Source: Methylobacterium sp. Leaf108 (lineage in GTDB: Bacteria; Pseudomonadota; Alphaproteobacteria; Rhizobiales; Beijerinckiaceae). From it: 64,000 nt of DNA. The position numbers were made by a program, and so were the translations under genes. Positions 38,819 through 46,270 of the stretch are shown here, one piece after another. The stretch's first letter is position 1. Each line of letters begins with the position of its first letter. The notes below the pieces were generated by a model. It was given only the letters and a program-made list of their open reading frames with translations. It ran no database searches and was not told where the DNA came from. Location of the stretch: assembly GCF_001423265.1 (NCBI RefSeq), contig NZ_LMND01000012.1, positions 441,501 through 505,500 on the forward strand, given 5' to 3'.

Positions 38819-39856
38819 TCAGTTTCCGTCGAGGAACGTCAGCATCAGGTCGTTGAAGCGGGCCGTCGCCTCCATGTGGACGAGATGGCCGATGCCGGGC
38901 AGCACCTCGGCGCGGCCGTTGGGCATCTTCGCGGCGAGGGCCTTCGCATGGGCCGCGTTGTCGCCCATCCGGTCCTTCAGGGCGGGCGGGGCGAAGGGTT
39001 TGCCCGGCGCATTGCGGTCGTTCTCGCCCATCACGAACAGGGTCGGGGCGGTGACGAGGGGGATCTCGTGCACCACCGGCTGGCCCCAGATGATCTGGTA
39101 GGAGTTCACGAAGGACTGCACCCAGCGCGGATACTCGCCCGAGCCCTTCACCCGCTCGCGCAACGCGACGAACGGCTCGATGGCGGAGGCGGGCAGCGAC
39201 AGGGCGTAGTTCGTCATCAGCTGGCGGCGGTAGGCCTCGGCGGTGGCGTCGGTCTCGATCCGCAGCAGGGTGTCGTTGGAGACCGGCGGCACGAAGAACC
39301 GGTAGTCCTCCAGGCCGATCGGGGCTTCGAGGACCAGGGCATTGACCCGCGCCGGCGCGTTGCGGGCGAGCCGGACCGCGAGCATGCCGCCCATCGAATG
39401 GGCGACCACGTCGACCCGGGGCAGGCCGAGGGCATCGAGCAGCGCCACCGTCTCGGCCGCCATGGTGTCGAAGCTAAAGGGCGCCACCGGCTTCGACGAC
39501 TTGCCGAAGCCGAGCTGGTCGGGCGCCACCACCCGGTAGCCACCGGCGCTCAGGGCGGCGATCACCGGCTCCCAGTAGCTCGACGGAAAATTGCGCCCGT
39601 GCAGCAGGAGCGCGGTGCGGCCGTTGGGGGTGCCCGAGGCCGGCACGTCCATGTAGGCGAGGCGCTGGCGCTCCCCATCGCGCATCAGGTCGAGGAAGCG
39701 CACCGGATAGGGATAGGCGAAGCCCTCGATCCCGATCCCGAGGGGAGCCTCGTCGGCCCGGACGGGAAGCGGCGCGAGGCCGAGCACGAGCGCCAGGCAC
39801 AGGGCCGAACCGGTCAGCGCCGAGGACACGGCAGGGCCGCGTTTGGGGAAAGCCAT
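38819..39856 (-). CDS. Secreted alpha/beta hydrolase
   Basis: A 345-residue exported enzyme. The signal peptide spans residues 1-34 (ending PVRADE). The fold shows the HG oxyanion region (LLLHGRNFPSSYWEPV), the nucleophile elbow VVAHSMGGM (Ser), the acid in FVMGENDRNAP and the His in LPGIGHLVHMEA. The substrate is unknown; many such periplasmic hydrolases are esterases. The ATG at 39856 has GGAG six bases upstream. It is divergent from the MFS exporter gene. Confidence 0.9.
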   Translation of the reverse strand: MAFPKRGPAVSSALTGSALCLALVLGLAPLPVRADEAPLGIGIEGFAYPYPVRFLDLMRDGERQRLAYMDVPASGTPNGRTALLLHGRNFPSSYWEPVIAALSAGGYRVVAPDQLGFGKSSKPVAPFSFDTMAAETVALLDALGLPRVDVVAHSMGGMLAVRLARNAPARVNALVLEAPIGLEDYRFFVPPVSNDTLLRIETDATAEAYRRQLMTNYALSLPASAIEPFVALRERVKGSGEYPRWVQSFVNSYQIIWGQPVVHEIPLVTAPTLFVMGENDRNAPGKPFAPPALKDRMGDNAAHAKALAAKMPNGRAEVLPGIGHLVHMEATARFNDLMLTFLDGN

Positions 39857-39932
39857 GGGGAACTCCGGTGTGGCATGCCTTGAACGAGGCGGATGCGCGG
39901 TGACATAGGGCGGCACGGTCGCCGTACCGGCC

Positions 39933-41354
39933 ATGGACACGCTCATGACGCAAGAGGCCGATACGCAAGCCGCCAGCGGGCCGGACGCTGCAAAGTCGAT
40001 GGACGGCCTGCCGCCGCGCGAGCGGATGCTGGCGCTCCTGGCGATCGCGCTCGCCATGACCATGGCAGTGCTCGACGGGGCGATCGTCAACGTCGCCCTG
40101 CCGGTGATGGCCAAGGACCTCGGGGTGAGTCCGTCCGCGGCGATCTTCGTGGTCAACGGCTTCCAGATCGCGGTGACGGCCTGCCTGCTGCCGTTCGCGT
40201 CGCTGGGCGACATCCTCGGCTACCGCCGGGTCTACCTCGGGGGGCTGGTCCTGTTCACCGCCGCCTCGCTGGCCTGTGCCCTGTCGCCCTCGCTCGGCTG
40301 GCTGGTGGCGGCGCGGATCGCCCAAGGGGTGGGGGCGGCCGGGATAATGAGCGTGAACATCGCGCTGGTGCGCTTCATCTATCCGAGCCGGCTGATCGGG
40401 CGCGGGGTCGGCAACGTCGCCCTGATCGTGGCGATGGCCTCGGCGGCCGGCCCCACCGTGGCGGCGGCGATCCTGTCGGTGGCGACCTGGCCGTGGCTTT
40501 TTCTCGTCAACCTGCCCGTCGGGGTCGTCGCCTTCGCGGTGGCGTTGCGCACGCTCCCCGCCACGCCCCGCAGCGGCGCCCGGTTCGACGGGGTCAGCGC
40601 GGTGCTCAACGCGCTCAGCTTCGGCCTCCTCATCATCGGCATCGACGGCATCGGCCAGGCCGAGGGGCGCGCAATCGCCCTCCTCGAGATCGGCGCGGCG
40701 CTGGCCGTCGGCACGGTGTTCGTCCTCACGCAGCTGCGTAGGCCGGCACCCCTGCTGCCGGTCGATCTCCTGCGCATCCCCGCCTTCGCCCTGTCGATGG
40801 CGACCTCCGTCGCCTCCTTCGCGGCGCAGATGATGGCCTACGTGGCGCTGCCGTTCTACTTCCAGGACGTGATGCGGCTCTCCGAGACGCAGACCGGCTT
40901 CCTGATGACGCCCTGGCCCATCGCCATCGCGGTCATGGCGCCGATCTCGGGGCGGCTCGCCGACCGCTACGCGCCGGGCCTGCTCGGCGGCGTCGGCCTC
41001 ACGCTCCTCGCCCTCGGGCTGGCCGCGGTGGCCCTGCTGCCGGCCGATCCGTCCGCCGTCGACATCGGCTGGCGCCTGACCCTGTGCGGCCTCGGCTTCG
41101 GGCTATTCCAGTCACCCAACAACAAGGTCATCATCACGAGCGCACCGCGCCACCGCAGCGGGGGCGCGAGCGGCATGCAATCGACGGCCCGCCTCACCGG
41201 GCAATCCCTCGGCGCGGCCCTGGTGGCGGTGATCTTCGGGCTCGGCCAAGGTCTCGGGCCCGGCCCCGCCATCACGGTCGCCCTGTGGTGCGCCTGCGGG
41301 CTGGCGGCGCTGGGCGCGGCGGCCAGCGTGATGCGGCGCCAGCCGCAGGGGTGA
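39933..41354 (+). CDS. MFS transporter, DHA2 (14-helix drug exporter) type
   Basis: A 473-residue protein with repeated hydrophobic helices. The family motif A is present in altered form (GDILGYRRVYLGG), motif C-like Gly/Pro positions are in the fifth helix region (MASAAGPTVAAAILS), and DGAIVNVALPVMAKDL is the DHA2 motif D1 (usually LDxTIVNVALP). It would export drugs or metabolites by proton antiport. It precedes the SDR gene by 64 bases on the same strand, probably one operon. It is too far from the metallophore operon for a sure link. Confidence 0.9.
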   Translation: MDTLMTQEADTQAASGPDAAKSMDGLPPRERMLALLAIALAMTMAVLDGAIVNVALPVMAKDLGVSPSAAIFVVNGFQIAVTACLLPFASLGDILGYRRVYLGGLVLFTAASLACALSPSLGWLVAARIAQGVGAAGIMSVNIALVRFIYPSRLIGRGVGNVALIVAMASAAGPTVAAAILSVATWPWLFLVNLPVGVVAFAVALRTLPATPRSGARFDGVSAVLNALSFGLLIIGIDGIGQAEGRAIALLEIGAALAVGTVFVLTQLRRPAPLLPVDLLRIPAFALSMATSVASFAAQMMAYVALPFYFQDVMRLSETQTGFLMTPWPIAIAVMAPISGRLADRYAPGLLGGVGLTLLALGLAAVALLPADPSAVDIGWRLTLCGLGFGLFQSPNNKVIITSAPRHRSGGASGMQSTARLTGQSLGAALVAVIFGLGQGLGPGPAITVALWCACGLAALGAAASVMRRQPQG

Positions 41355-41418
41355 CCTCCGCCAACCCGGCGGCCTCCGACGCGTTGTCGGGGTACGTCGA
41401 CCAGCATCAGGAGTGGCC

Positions 41419-42216
41419 ATGAACCTCGACCTCACCGGGCGTACCGCCCTCGTCACCGGCTCCACCGGCGGCATCGGCTACGCCATCGCCAAGGCACTGG
41501 CGGGCCTGGGCGCCACCGTCGCCGTCAACGGGCGTACCCCCGACCGCTGCGCCGACGCGGTGGCCCGCCTCAAGCGGGAGACCGGCTCGGGCGCGATCTT
41601 CGCCGCCCCCGGCGACGTCTCGGCGGCCACGGGCACGCAGGCCGTGGTGGCCGGCCTGCCGGCGGTGGACATCCTCGTCAACAACGCCGGCATCTTCGAG
41701 CCGAAACCCTTCTTCGAGATCCCGGACGAGGACTGGCAGCGGTTCTACGAGACCAACGTGATGAGCGGGGTGCGGCTGTCGCGGGCCTACACGCCCGGCA
41801 TGGTCGAGAAGGGCTGGGGCCGCGTGGTCTTCATCTCCAGCGAATCCGCCGTGAACATCCCCGTGGAGATGGTCCACTACGGCATGACGAAGACCGCGCA
41901 GCTCGCCATCGCCCGGGGCCTCGCCGAGACGGTCTCGGGCTCGGGCGTGACCGTCAACAGCGTGCTGCCCGGCCCGACCCTGTCGGAGGGCGTGGCCGAC
42001 TTCATGAAGGCGATGGCCGAGGGCAGCGAGAATCCGGACCTCGACGCGATGGGCAAGGCTTTCGTTGCCGAGCACCGGCCGACCTCGCTGATCGGGCGGC
42101 TCGCCACCGTGGACGAGGTCGCCAACATGGTCGCCTACGTCTGCAGCCCGGCGGCCAGCGCCACCAGCGGCGCGGCCCTGCGTGTCGACGGCGGCGTGCT
42201 GCGCAACATCGCCTGA
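41419..42216 (+). CDS. Short-chain dehydrogenase/reductase
   Basis: A 265-residue classical SDR. The cofactor motif is TGSTGGIG near residue 13, the NNAG motif follows at about 90, and the catalytic Ser-Tyr-Lys lies in ISSESAVN and HYGMTKTA. The C-terminus GAALRVDGGVLRNIA is typical. The substrate is unknown. The start was set at 41419, directly after CAGGAGTGGCC. It follows the MFS gene and ends at a strong terminator. Confidence 0.92.
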   Translation: MNLDLTGRTALVTGSTGGIGYAIAKALAGLGATVAVNGRTPDRCADAVARLKRETGSGAIFAAPGDVSAATGTQAVVAGLPAVDILVNNAGIFEPKPFFEIPDEDWQRFYETNVMSGVRLSRAYTPGMVEKGWGRVVFISSESAVNIPVEMVHYGMTKTAQLAIARGLAETVSGSGVTVNSVLPGPTLSEGVADFMKAMAEGSENPDLDAMGKAFVAEHRPTSLIGRLATVDEVANMVAYVCSPAASATSGAALRVDGGVLRNIA

Positions 42217-42237
42217 CGGAAGACCCCGGACACGACG

Positions 42238-42270
42238 ACGCCCGGTCCGTGACGGACCGGGCGTGGTTTT
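42238..42270. terminator. Strong Rho-independent terminator between convergent genes
   Basis: ACGCCCGGTCCG pairs with CGGACCGGGCGT around a three-base loop (42250-42252), followed by GGTTTT. It lies 21 bases after the SDR stop and before the SWIB gene end, so it can serve the SDR transcript and perhaps both directions. Confidence 0.85.
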
Positions 42271-42292
42271 CGGTTGGGTCGGAAGCGGACCG

Positions 42293-42655
42293 TCAGGCCG
42301 ACTTGAGATGGGCCGCGAGGTGCTTGTTCATCTCGAACATCGTGCACTTGTCCTTGCCGAAGACCTTCTTGAGCTTGTCGTCGGCCAGAATCTCGCGCTT
42401 GTTCTCGGGGTTCTGGAGATTGTGTTTCTTGATGTACTCCCAGACCTTGCTGACCACTTCACCGCGCGGCAGCGAGGCGGCGCCGACGATGGCGGCGAGT
42501 TCCTCGGTGGGCTTGAGGGGCTGCTGCAGGGCGTTGGGCTTGGCGGCCTTGGTCTCGGCGGCCTTGCCATCGGAGCCCTTGGTCTCGGCTGCCTTCTTCC
42601 CCTTGGGAGCGGCGGCCGCCTTCTCGGTGGCCTTCGGTGCGGTCTTGGTAGCCAT
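42293..42655 (-). CDS. SWIB/MDM2-domain protein
   Basis: A 120-residue protein. The first 45 residues are Lys/Ala-rich, resembling a histone-like tail. Residues 46-118 are a SWIB domain (QPLKPTEELAAIVG, LPRGEVVSKVWEYIKKHNLQ, REILADDKLKKVFG, MFEMNKHLAAHL). SWIB domains occur in eukaryotic chromatin remodellers and in some bacteria, including Chlamydia, where they are tied to nucleoid or topology functions. The basic tail suggests DNA binding. GGAGGGAAG precedes the ATG at 42655. Confidence 0.93.
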   Translation of the reverse strand: MATKTAPKATEKAAAAPKGKKAAETKGSDGKAAETKAAKPNALQQPLKPTEELAAIVGAASLPRGEVVSKVWEYIKKHNLQNPENKREILADDKLKKVFGKDKCTMFEMNKHLAAHLKSA

Positions 42656-42935
42656 GGCTTCCCTCCGGATGTGGCTGCGAGCGCCAGTCGATCCGTGGCC
42701 CAAGGCCTCGGGGCGCATAGCTGCAACAACTAAGCGGTGACCACCGCGTTCCAAGGGGAAATCACCGCCAGCGCGATCGTCATCCACAGATGGTGAAGAC
42801 GGAGCGACCTGGAAGACCCATTCCGCGCGCCGCGGCGGCCGCCCGGCGGAACCTCGCGGCCCGCGACGGGCTTCCCCTTCGGCAACAGCGAACCCGCGCC
42901 GGCCCGGCCCCGTCGGCGCCACTCCAGGAGACCGC

Positions 42936-43376
42936 ATGCCCACGGACCTGCCCGCCTCGCACCGCCCGCCGCAGGACGATCAGGAGCGGATTCTGCGCGC
43001 CCCCGGATCGCTCGAACTCGACCCCGCCGCCGAGGACATCGGCACCGACGAGACCGCGCGCCTCATCGCCTCGACCCGCGTCGAGGGCACCGCGGTCTAC
43101 GACCAGGAGGGCACGCACCTCGGCGCAGTGAAGAGCGTCATGCTCGACAAGGTCTCGGGTCAGGTCGCCTACGTCGTGCTGGCCGCCGGCGGCTTCCTGG
43201 GGCTGGGCGAGAGCCTGCACCCGCTGCCCTGGCGCTCCCTGCGCTACAGCGTCGAGCTCGGCGGCTACGTGGTCGAGATCGACCGCGACGCCCTGGAGCA
43301 GGCGCCCGGGGACGGTCGCGACCAACCCCTCCTGGCGAACGACATGCCGACTTCGGGCGGCGAACCACGCCTGTAG
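42936..43376 (+). CDS. PRC-barrel domain protein
   Basis: A 146-residue soluble protein with a PRC-barrel domain at about residues 45-125 (AVYDQEGTHLGAVKSVMLDK, GQVAYVVLAAGGFLGLGES, HPLPWRSLRYSVELGGYVV). Such domains occur in photosynthetic reaction-centre H subunits and in RimM, and in stress-related stand-alone proteins of Rhizobiales. The N- and C-terminal flanks are polar. CCAGGAG five bases before the ATG supports the start. Confidence 0.9.
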   Translation: MPTDLPASHRPPQDDQERILRAPGSLELDPAAEDIGTDETARLIASTRVEGTAVYDQEGTHLGAVKSVMLDKVSGQVAYVVLAAGGFLGLGESLHPLPWRSLRYSVELGGYVVEIDRDALEQAPGDGRDQPLLANDMPTSGGEPRL

Positions 43377-43947
43377 CCACCATGCCCGGACGGCGAGCGG
43401 ACGACGCCGAGACGTCCGGGCTAGCCGCCGGTCCCATGTCCCGGCCCGATGTCATCGTCCTGCCTCGCGGGGGACGGTGAACGCATCGACGAGCGCTCCG
43501 GCTCGACCGAGAGCGCCGTGGGCCCGTGCGGGTACCGCTTGAAAGGCAGCGACAAGGTCGGCAGGCCGTCGCTTCGACGGCGGCGGATGATCGTCTCGCT
43601 CTCGTGTTCCGCGGGAACGGCTACGACGAGACTTCGCCGGCCCGGGGCCCCGCTCGACGCCACACCGGTCTGCCTCAGCGAGGAAACCCGCGATGGCGGT
43701 GCAGCCAACGCATTCGAGGTCGGCCTGAGCGTGCAATCCGCCCCGTGGGATTCGATCTTGTCAGCACCGGCCGTCCAGCCTAGGTCCGGATGCGCAAGCA
43801 ACGCAAGACGTACATTGGAATGTTTATCATTCTTACCTGCGTAGCGACACGGCGATTGATGCGACATTATTGAAGGCATCGATTTTTTGTCCGACAATGG
43901 CGGTCGATGGAATTCCGGCTCCGACGCCGAGGCATGAGGTTTTTGCA
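43377..43947. other. Intergenic region before the metal-uptake genes
   Basis: About 570 bases with no credible gene; the open frames in it lack any family similarity. From 43800 the base composition drops in GC. At 43818-43832 a short inverted repeat, GAATG-TTTAT-CATTC, lies about 115 bases before the DUF3649 start. It could be a metal-regulator operator, but it does not match a known Fur or Irr consensus well. Confidence 0.4.
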
Positions 43948-44271
43948 GTGTCGAACACCACCTCGACCTCGATCCGCAGCGGATCTCGCCTCGTCGGTGG
44001 AGCCAGGATCGCCGGACGGGTCGCCCTGGCAACGGGAGGAGGCTACGGGATCGCCGCGCTCGTCACCGCGCTCCTGTCGCTGACGCTGCCCCTGTCGCGG
44101 CCCGAGGCGGTGACGACGGCGACGCTTCTCAGCTTTGCCGTCATGGCGGGGGTCGTCGTGCTGGTCTTCGCGATGCGCTCCCTCCTGCGGGCGACCGTCA
44201 TGACGGCGGGTGCCGCAATCGTCATCGGCGGGAGCCTGTGGCTGGTGGCCTCCGCGGGAGCGGGATTCTGA
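43948..44271 (+). CDS. DUF3649-type small membrane protein
   Basis: A 107-residue protein with three hydrophobic helices (YGIAALVTALLSLTL, SFAVMAGVVVLVFAM, AAIVIGGSLWLVA). This is the layout of DUF3649 proteins that accompany TonB-dependent siderophore receptors and PepSY reductase-like proteins. The GTG at 43948 was chosen because GAGG lies eight bases upstream; in-frame ATG at 43897 and TTG at 43870 would add residues without membrane character. Its stop overlaps the next gene's ATG. Confidence 0.72.
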   Translation: MSNTTSTSIRSGSRLVGGARIAGRVALATGGGYGIAALVTALLSLTLPLSRPEAVTTATLLSFAVMAGVVVLVFAMRSLLRATVMTAGAAIVIGGSLWLVASAGAGF

Positions 44272-44615
44272 TGCCGGCCGCCCTCGTTCTCAACCTCGGG
44301 CTGGGTTTTGCGGCGCTCGCGGCCCTCTGCCTGAGCCTGGACCGGCACCACAGGGAGGTGTTCCGGTCGAGGCCGGGAAAACGGCGGGTCGTCGCCCTGC
44401 GCCTGGCCGGATGGGTCGGCATCGGCCTGTCCCTGCTCCTGACCGGGCACGTGGAAGGCTGGGACCTCGGGCTCGTCGGATGGATCGGTGCGCTGACGGG
44501 GGCGGCCGTCGCCCTCGTCCTGCTGCTGTCCTATCGTCCCCGCATCGTTTATCCGGCCGGCGCGGGAGCATTCCTCGTCGGAGCGTGCGCGGGTCTGCTG
44601 CTCTTGTTGCGCTGA
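44271..44615 (+). CDS. DUF3325-type small membrane protein
   Basis: A 114-residue protein with four hydrophobic helices (LVLNLGLGFAALAALCLSL, LAGWVGIGLSLLLTG, IGALTGAAVALVLLLS, GAFLVGACAGLLLLL). DUF3325 genes occur next to DUF3649 and PepSY genes in iron-uptake loci. The ATG at 44271 overlaps the preceding stop (TGATG), indicating coupling. It is convergent with the PepSY gene. The molecular function is unknown. Confidence 0.75.
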   Translation: MPAALVLNLGLGFAALAALCLSLDRHHREVFRSRPGKRRVVALRLAGWVGIGLSLLLTGHVEGWDLGLVGWIGALTGAAVALVLLLSYRPRIVYPAGAGAFLVGACAGLLLLLR

Positions 44616-44649
44616 GGCCGATCCGGCCGGGCGTGACAGGACGTGTTCT

Positions 44650-46212
44650 TCAAGAGACCGTCATCGTCGGCTCGATCGGGCGGTCCGAAGCCTTCCGCCG
44701 CGGGGCTTCGTAGCGGACGACCTTGCGGGCCGCGAGGGCGAACAGGGCCGCCAGCATCAGCATCGCGGCGTCGAACCAGGCGAAGAGCGGATCGCCGCCG
44801 GATCGGCGCAAGGGGTGACCGGGCGTCGTGAGGACGTCGGCGGCGACGACGGCCAGGCACAGGAGCGCGACCGCGGCGAGGCCCTCGCACCAGGCCCGCC
44901 GCTCCGGGCGGGCGAGCGGCAACACGGCCGCGACGATCCAGGCGGCGAAGAACGCCTGGACCTCCCGATCCCCCCGTCCGGCGAGGTCCACGGGCAGGAG
45001 CCGGTTGGCGAGGAAATAGACGGCGACCGCCGCCGGAAGACCCACGATGCTGCCGACGTTCAGCGCCTGGACGAGGCGCAGGCCGAAGAAGGGTCGCTCG
45101 GCCGCTTTCGGCAGGCGCGCCAGCGACCACAGGACGATCCCGGTCGCGATCATGGCGCAGCCCATCACGCCGCACAGGAAGAACAGCAGGCGCAGGGCCG
45201 TGCCGGCGAACTGCCCTTCGTGCAGGCCGGTCATGACCGTCAAGGTCTTGGCTGCGGGCTCGAGGCCGCCGTTGCGGACCTCGAGGATCTCGCCGCTCAC
45301 GCCGTCGAAGGCGATCTGGGGCTGCTCGTGGGAAATGCCGTGCGGCTCCTCGAACATCGCCACCACGGTCGCCTTGGCATCGCCCTGGTTCGCGATCGTC
45401 AGCCGCTCCAGCCTCTCCGGCACGGTGGCGAGCGCCCGCGCGACGAGCGGCCCGACCGGCGCGAGGGCGGCGGGCTTTCCACTCGGCGGGCGGGCCGTCG
45501 TGGTCCAGCCGGCCTCGGCGAAGAAAGTCCTGGCCTCGCCCTTGTAGGCCGCGGTCACACCCCACGGCATGTAGAACGTCGCCAGCGTCACGAACCCCGT
45601 GTAGGTGATCATCAGGTGGAACGGCAGCGCCAGGACGCCGGTGACGTTGTGGGCGTCGAGGAAGCTGCGCCGGGACGCCTTGTCCCGGCGGAAGGTGAAG
45701 AAGTCGGCGAAGATCCGCTTGTGGGTGACGATGCCGGAGATCAGCGCCACCAGCATGATCATGGTGCAGACGCCGACCGCCCAGCGCCCCCAGAACGACG
45801 GCAGATGCAGTTCGAAGTGGAACAGATAGAGGAAGTCGCCGCCCTCCGTGTCCCGCACGGCGGCCGGTGCGCCGGTGCGCGGATCGAGCAGGACGTGGCC
45901 CGGCGGCTCCCCGGGCCGGTTGCGCCAGAACAGGTCGAGCACCGGGTGATCGGGCCGGGGCATGCCAACGAGCCAGGTCCTGGCTTTGGGCGCGTGCTCC
46001 TTGAGATAGGCCACCGCCCGCTCGGCGGCCGCGGCGAGTTCCGGCCCCTGCACCGCCTCGACCTGGGCGAGTTCGGGGCGCATCCAGCGGGAGATGTCGG
46101 TGCGGTAGTAGCTCGCGGTGCCCGTCACGAAGACGGCGAACAGCACCCAGCCGACGACGAGGCCGGACCAGGTGTGCAGCCACGCCATCGACTGGCGAAA
46201 GCTTCCTGTCAC
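44650..46212 (-). CDS. PepSY-domain membrane protein (PiuB/FoxB-like)
   Basis: A 520-residue inner-membrane protein. A first helix at about residues 11-35 (WLHTWSGLVVGWVLFAVFV) is followed by a periplasmic PepSY-type part and further helices at about 150-170, 205-225, 345-365 and in the C-terminal 120 residues. Members of this family (PiuB, FoxB, FhuF-like reductase partners) are thought to reduce or release metal from imported siderophores at the periplasmic face. The start is a GTG at 46212, 58 bases downstream of the receptor stop, so the two form an operon. Confidence 0.88.
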   Translation of the reverse strand: MTGSFRQSMAWLHTWSGLVVGWVLFAVFVTGTASYYRTDISRWMRPELAQVEAVQGPELAAAAERAVAYLKEHAPKARTWLVGMPRPDHPVLDLFWRNRPGEPPGHVLLDPRTGAPAAVRDTEGGDFLYLFHFELHLPSFWGRWAVGVCTMIMLVALISGIVTHKRIFADFFTFRRDKASRRSFLDAHNVTGVLALPFHLMITYTGFVTLATFYMPWGVTAAYKGEARTFFAEAGWTTTARPPSGKPAALAPVGPLVARALATVPERLERLTIANQGDAKATVVAMFEEPHGISHEQPQIAFDGVSGEILEVRNGGLEPAAKTLTVMTGLHEGQFAGTALRLLFFLCGVMGCAMIATGIVLWSLARLPKAAERPFFGLRLVQALNVGSIVGLPAAVAVYFLANRLLPVDLAGRGDREVQAFFAAWIVAAVLPLARPERRAWCEGLAAVALLCLAVVAADVLTTPGHPLRRSGGDPLFAWFDAAMLMLAALFALAARKVVRYEAPRRKASDRPIEPTMTVS

Positions 46213-46270
46213 GATGCGGTCCCCCCACCGGGGGCGAGGATCGTCGCGGGTCCGATCGTCATCGCAGGCC

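Noticed and set aside
43818..43832. GAATG-TTTAT-CATTC as a Fur or Irr box
   Set aside because: Only 5-bp arms and no fit to a consensus; kept as a remark in the intergenic entry.
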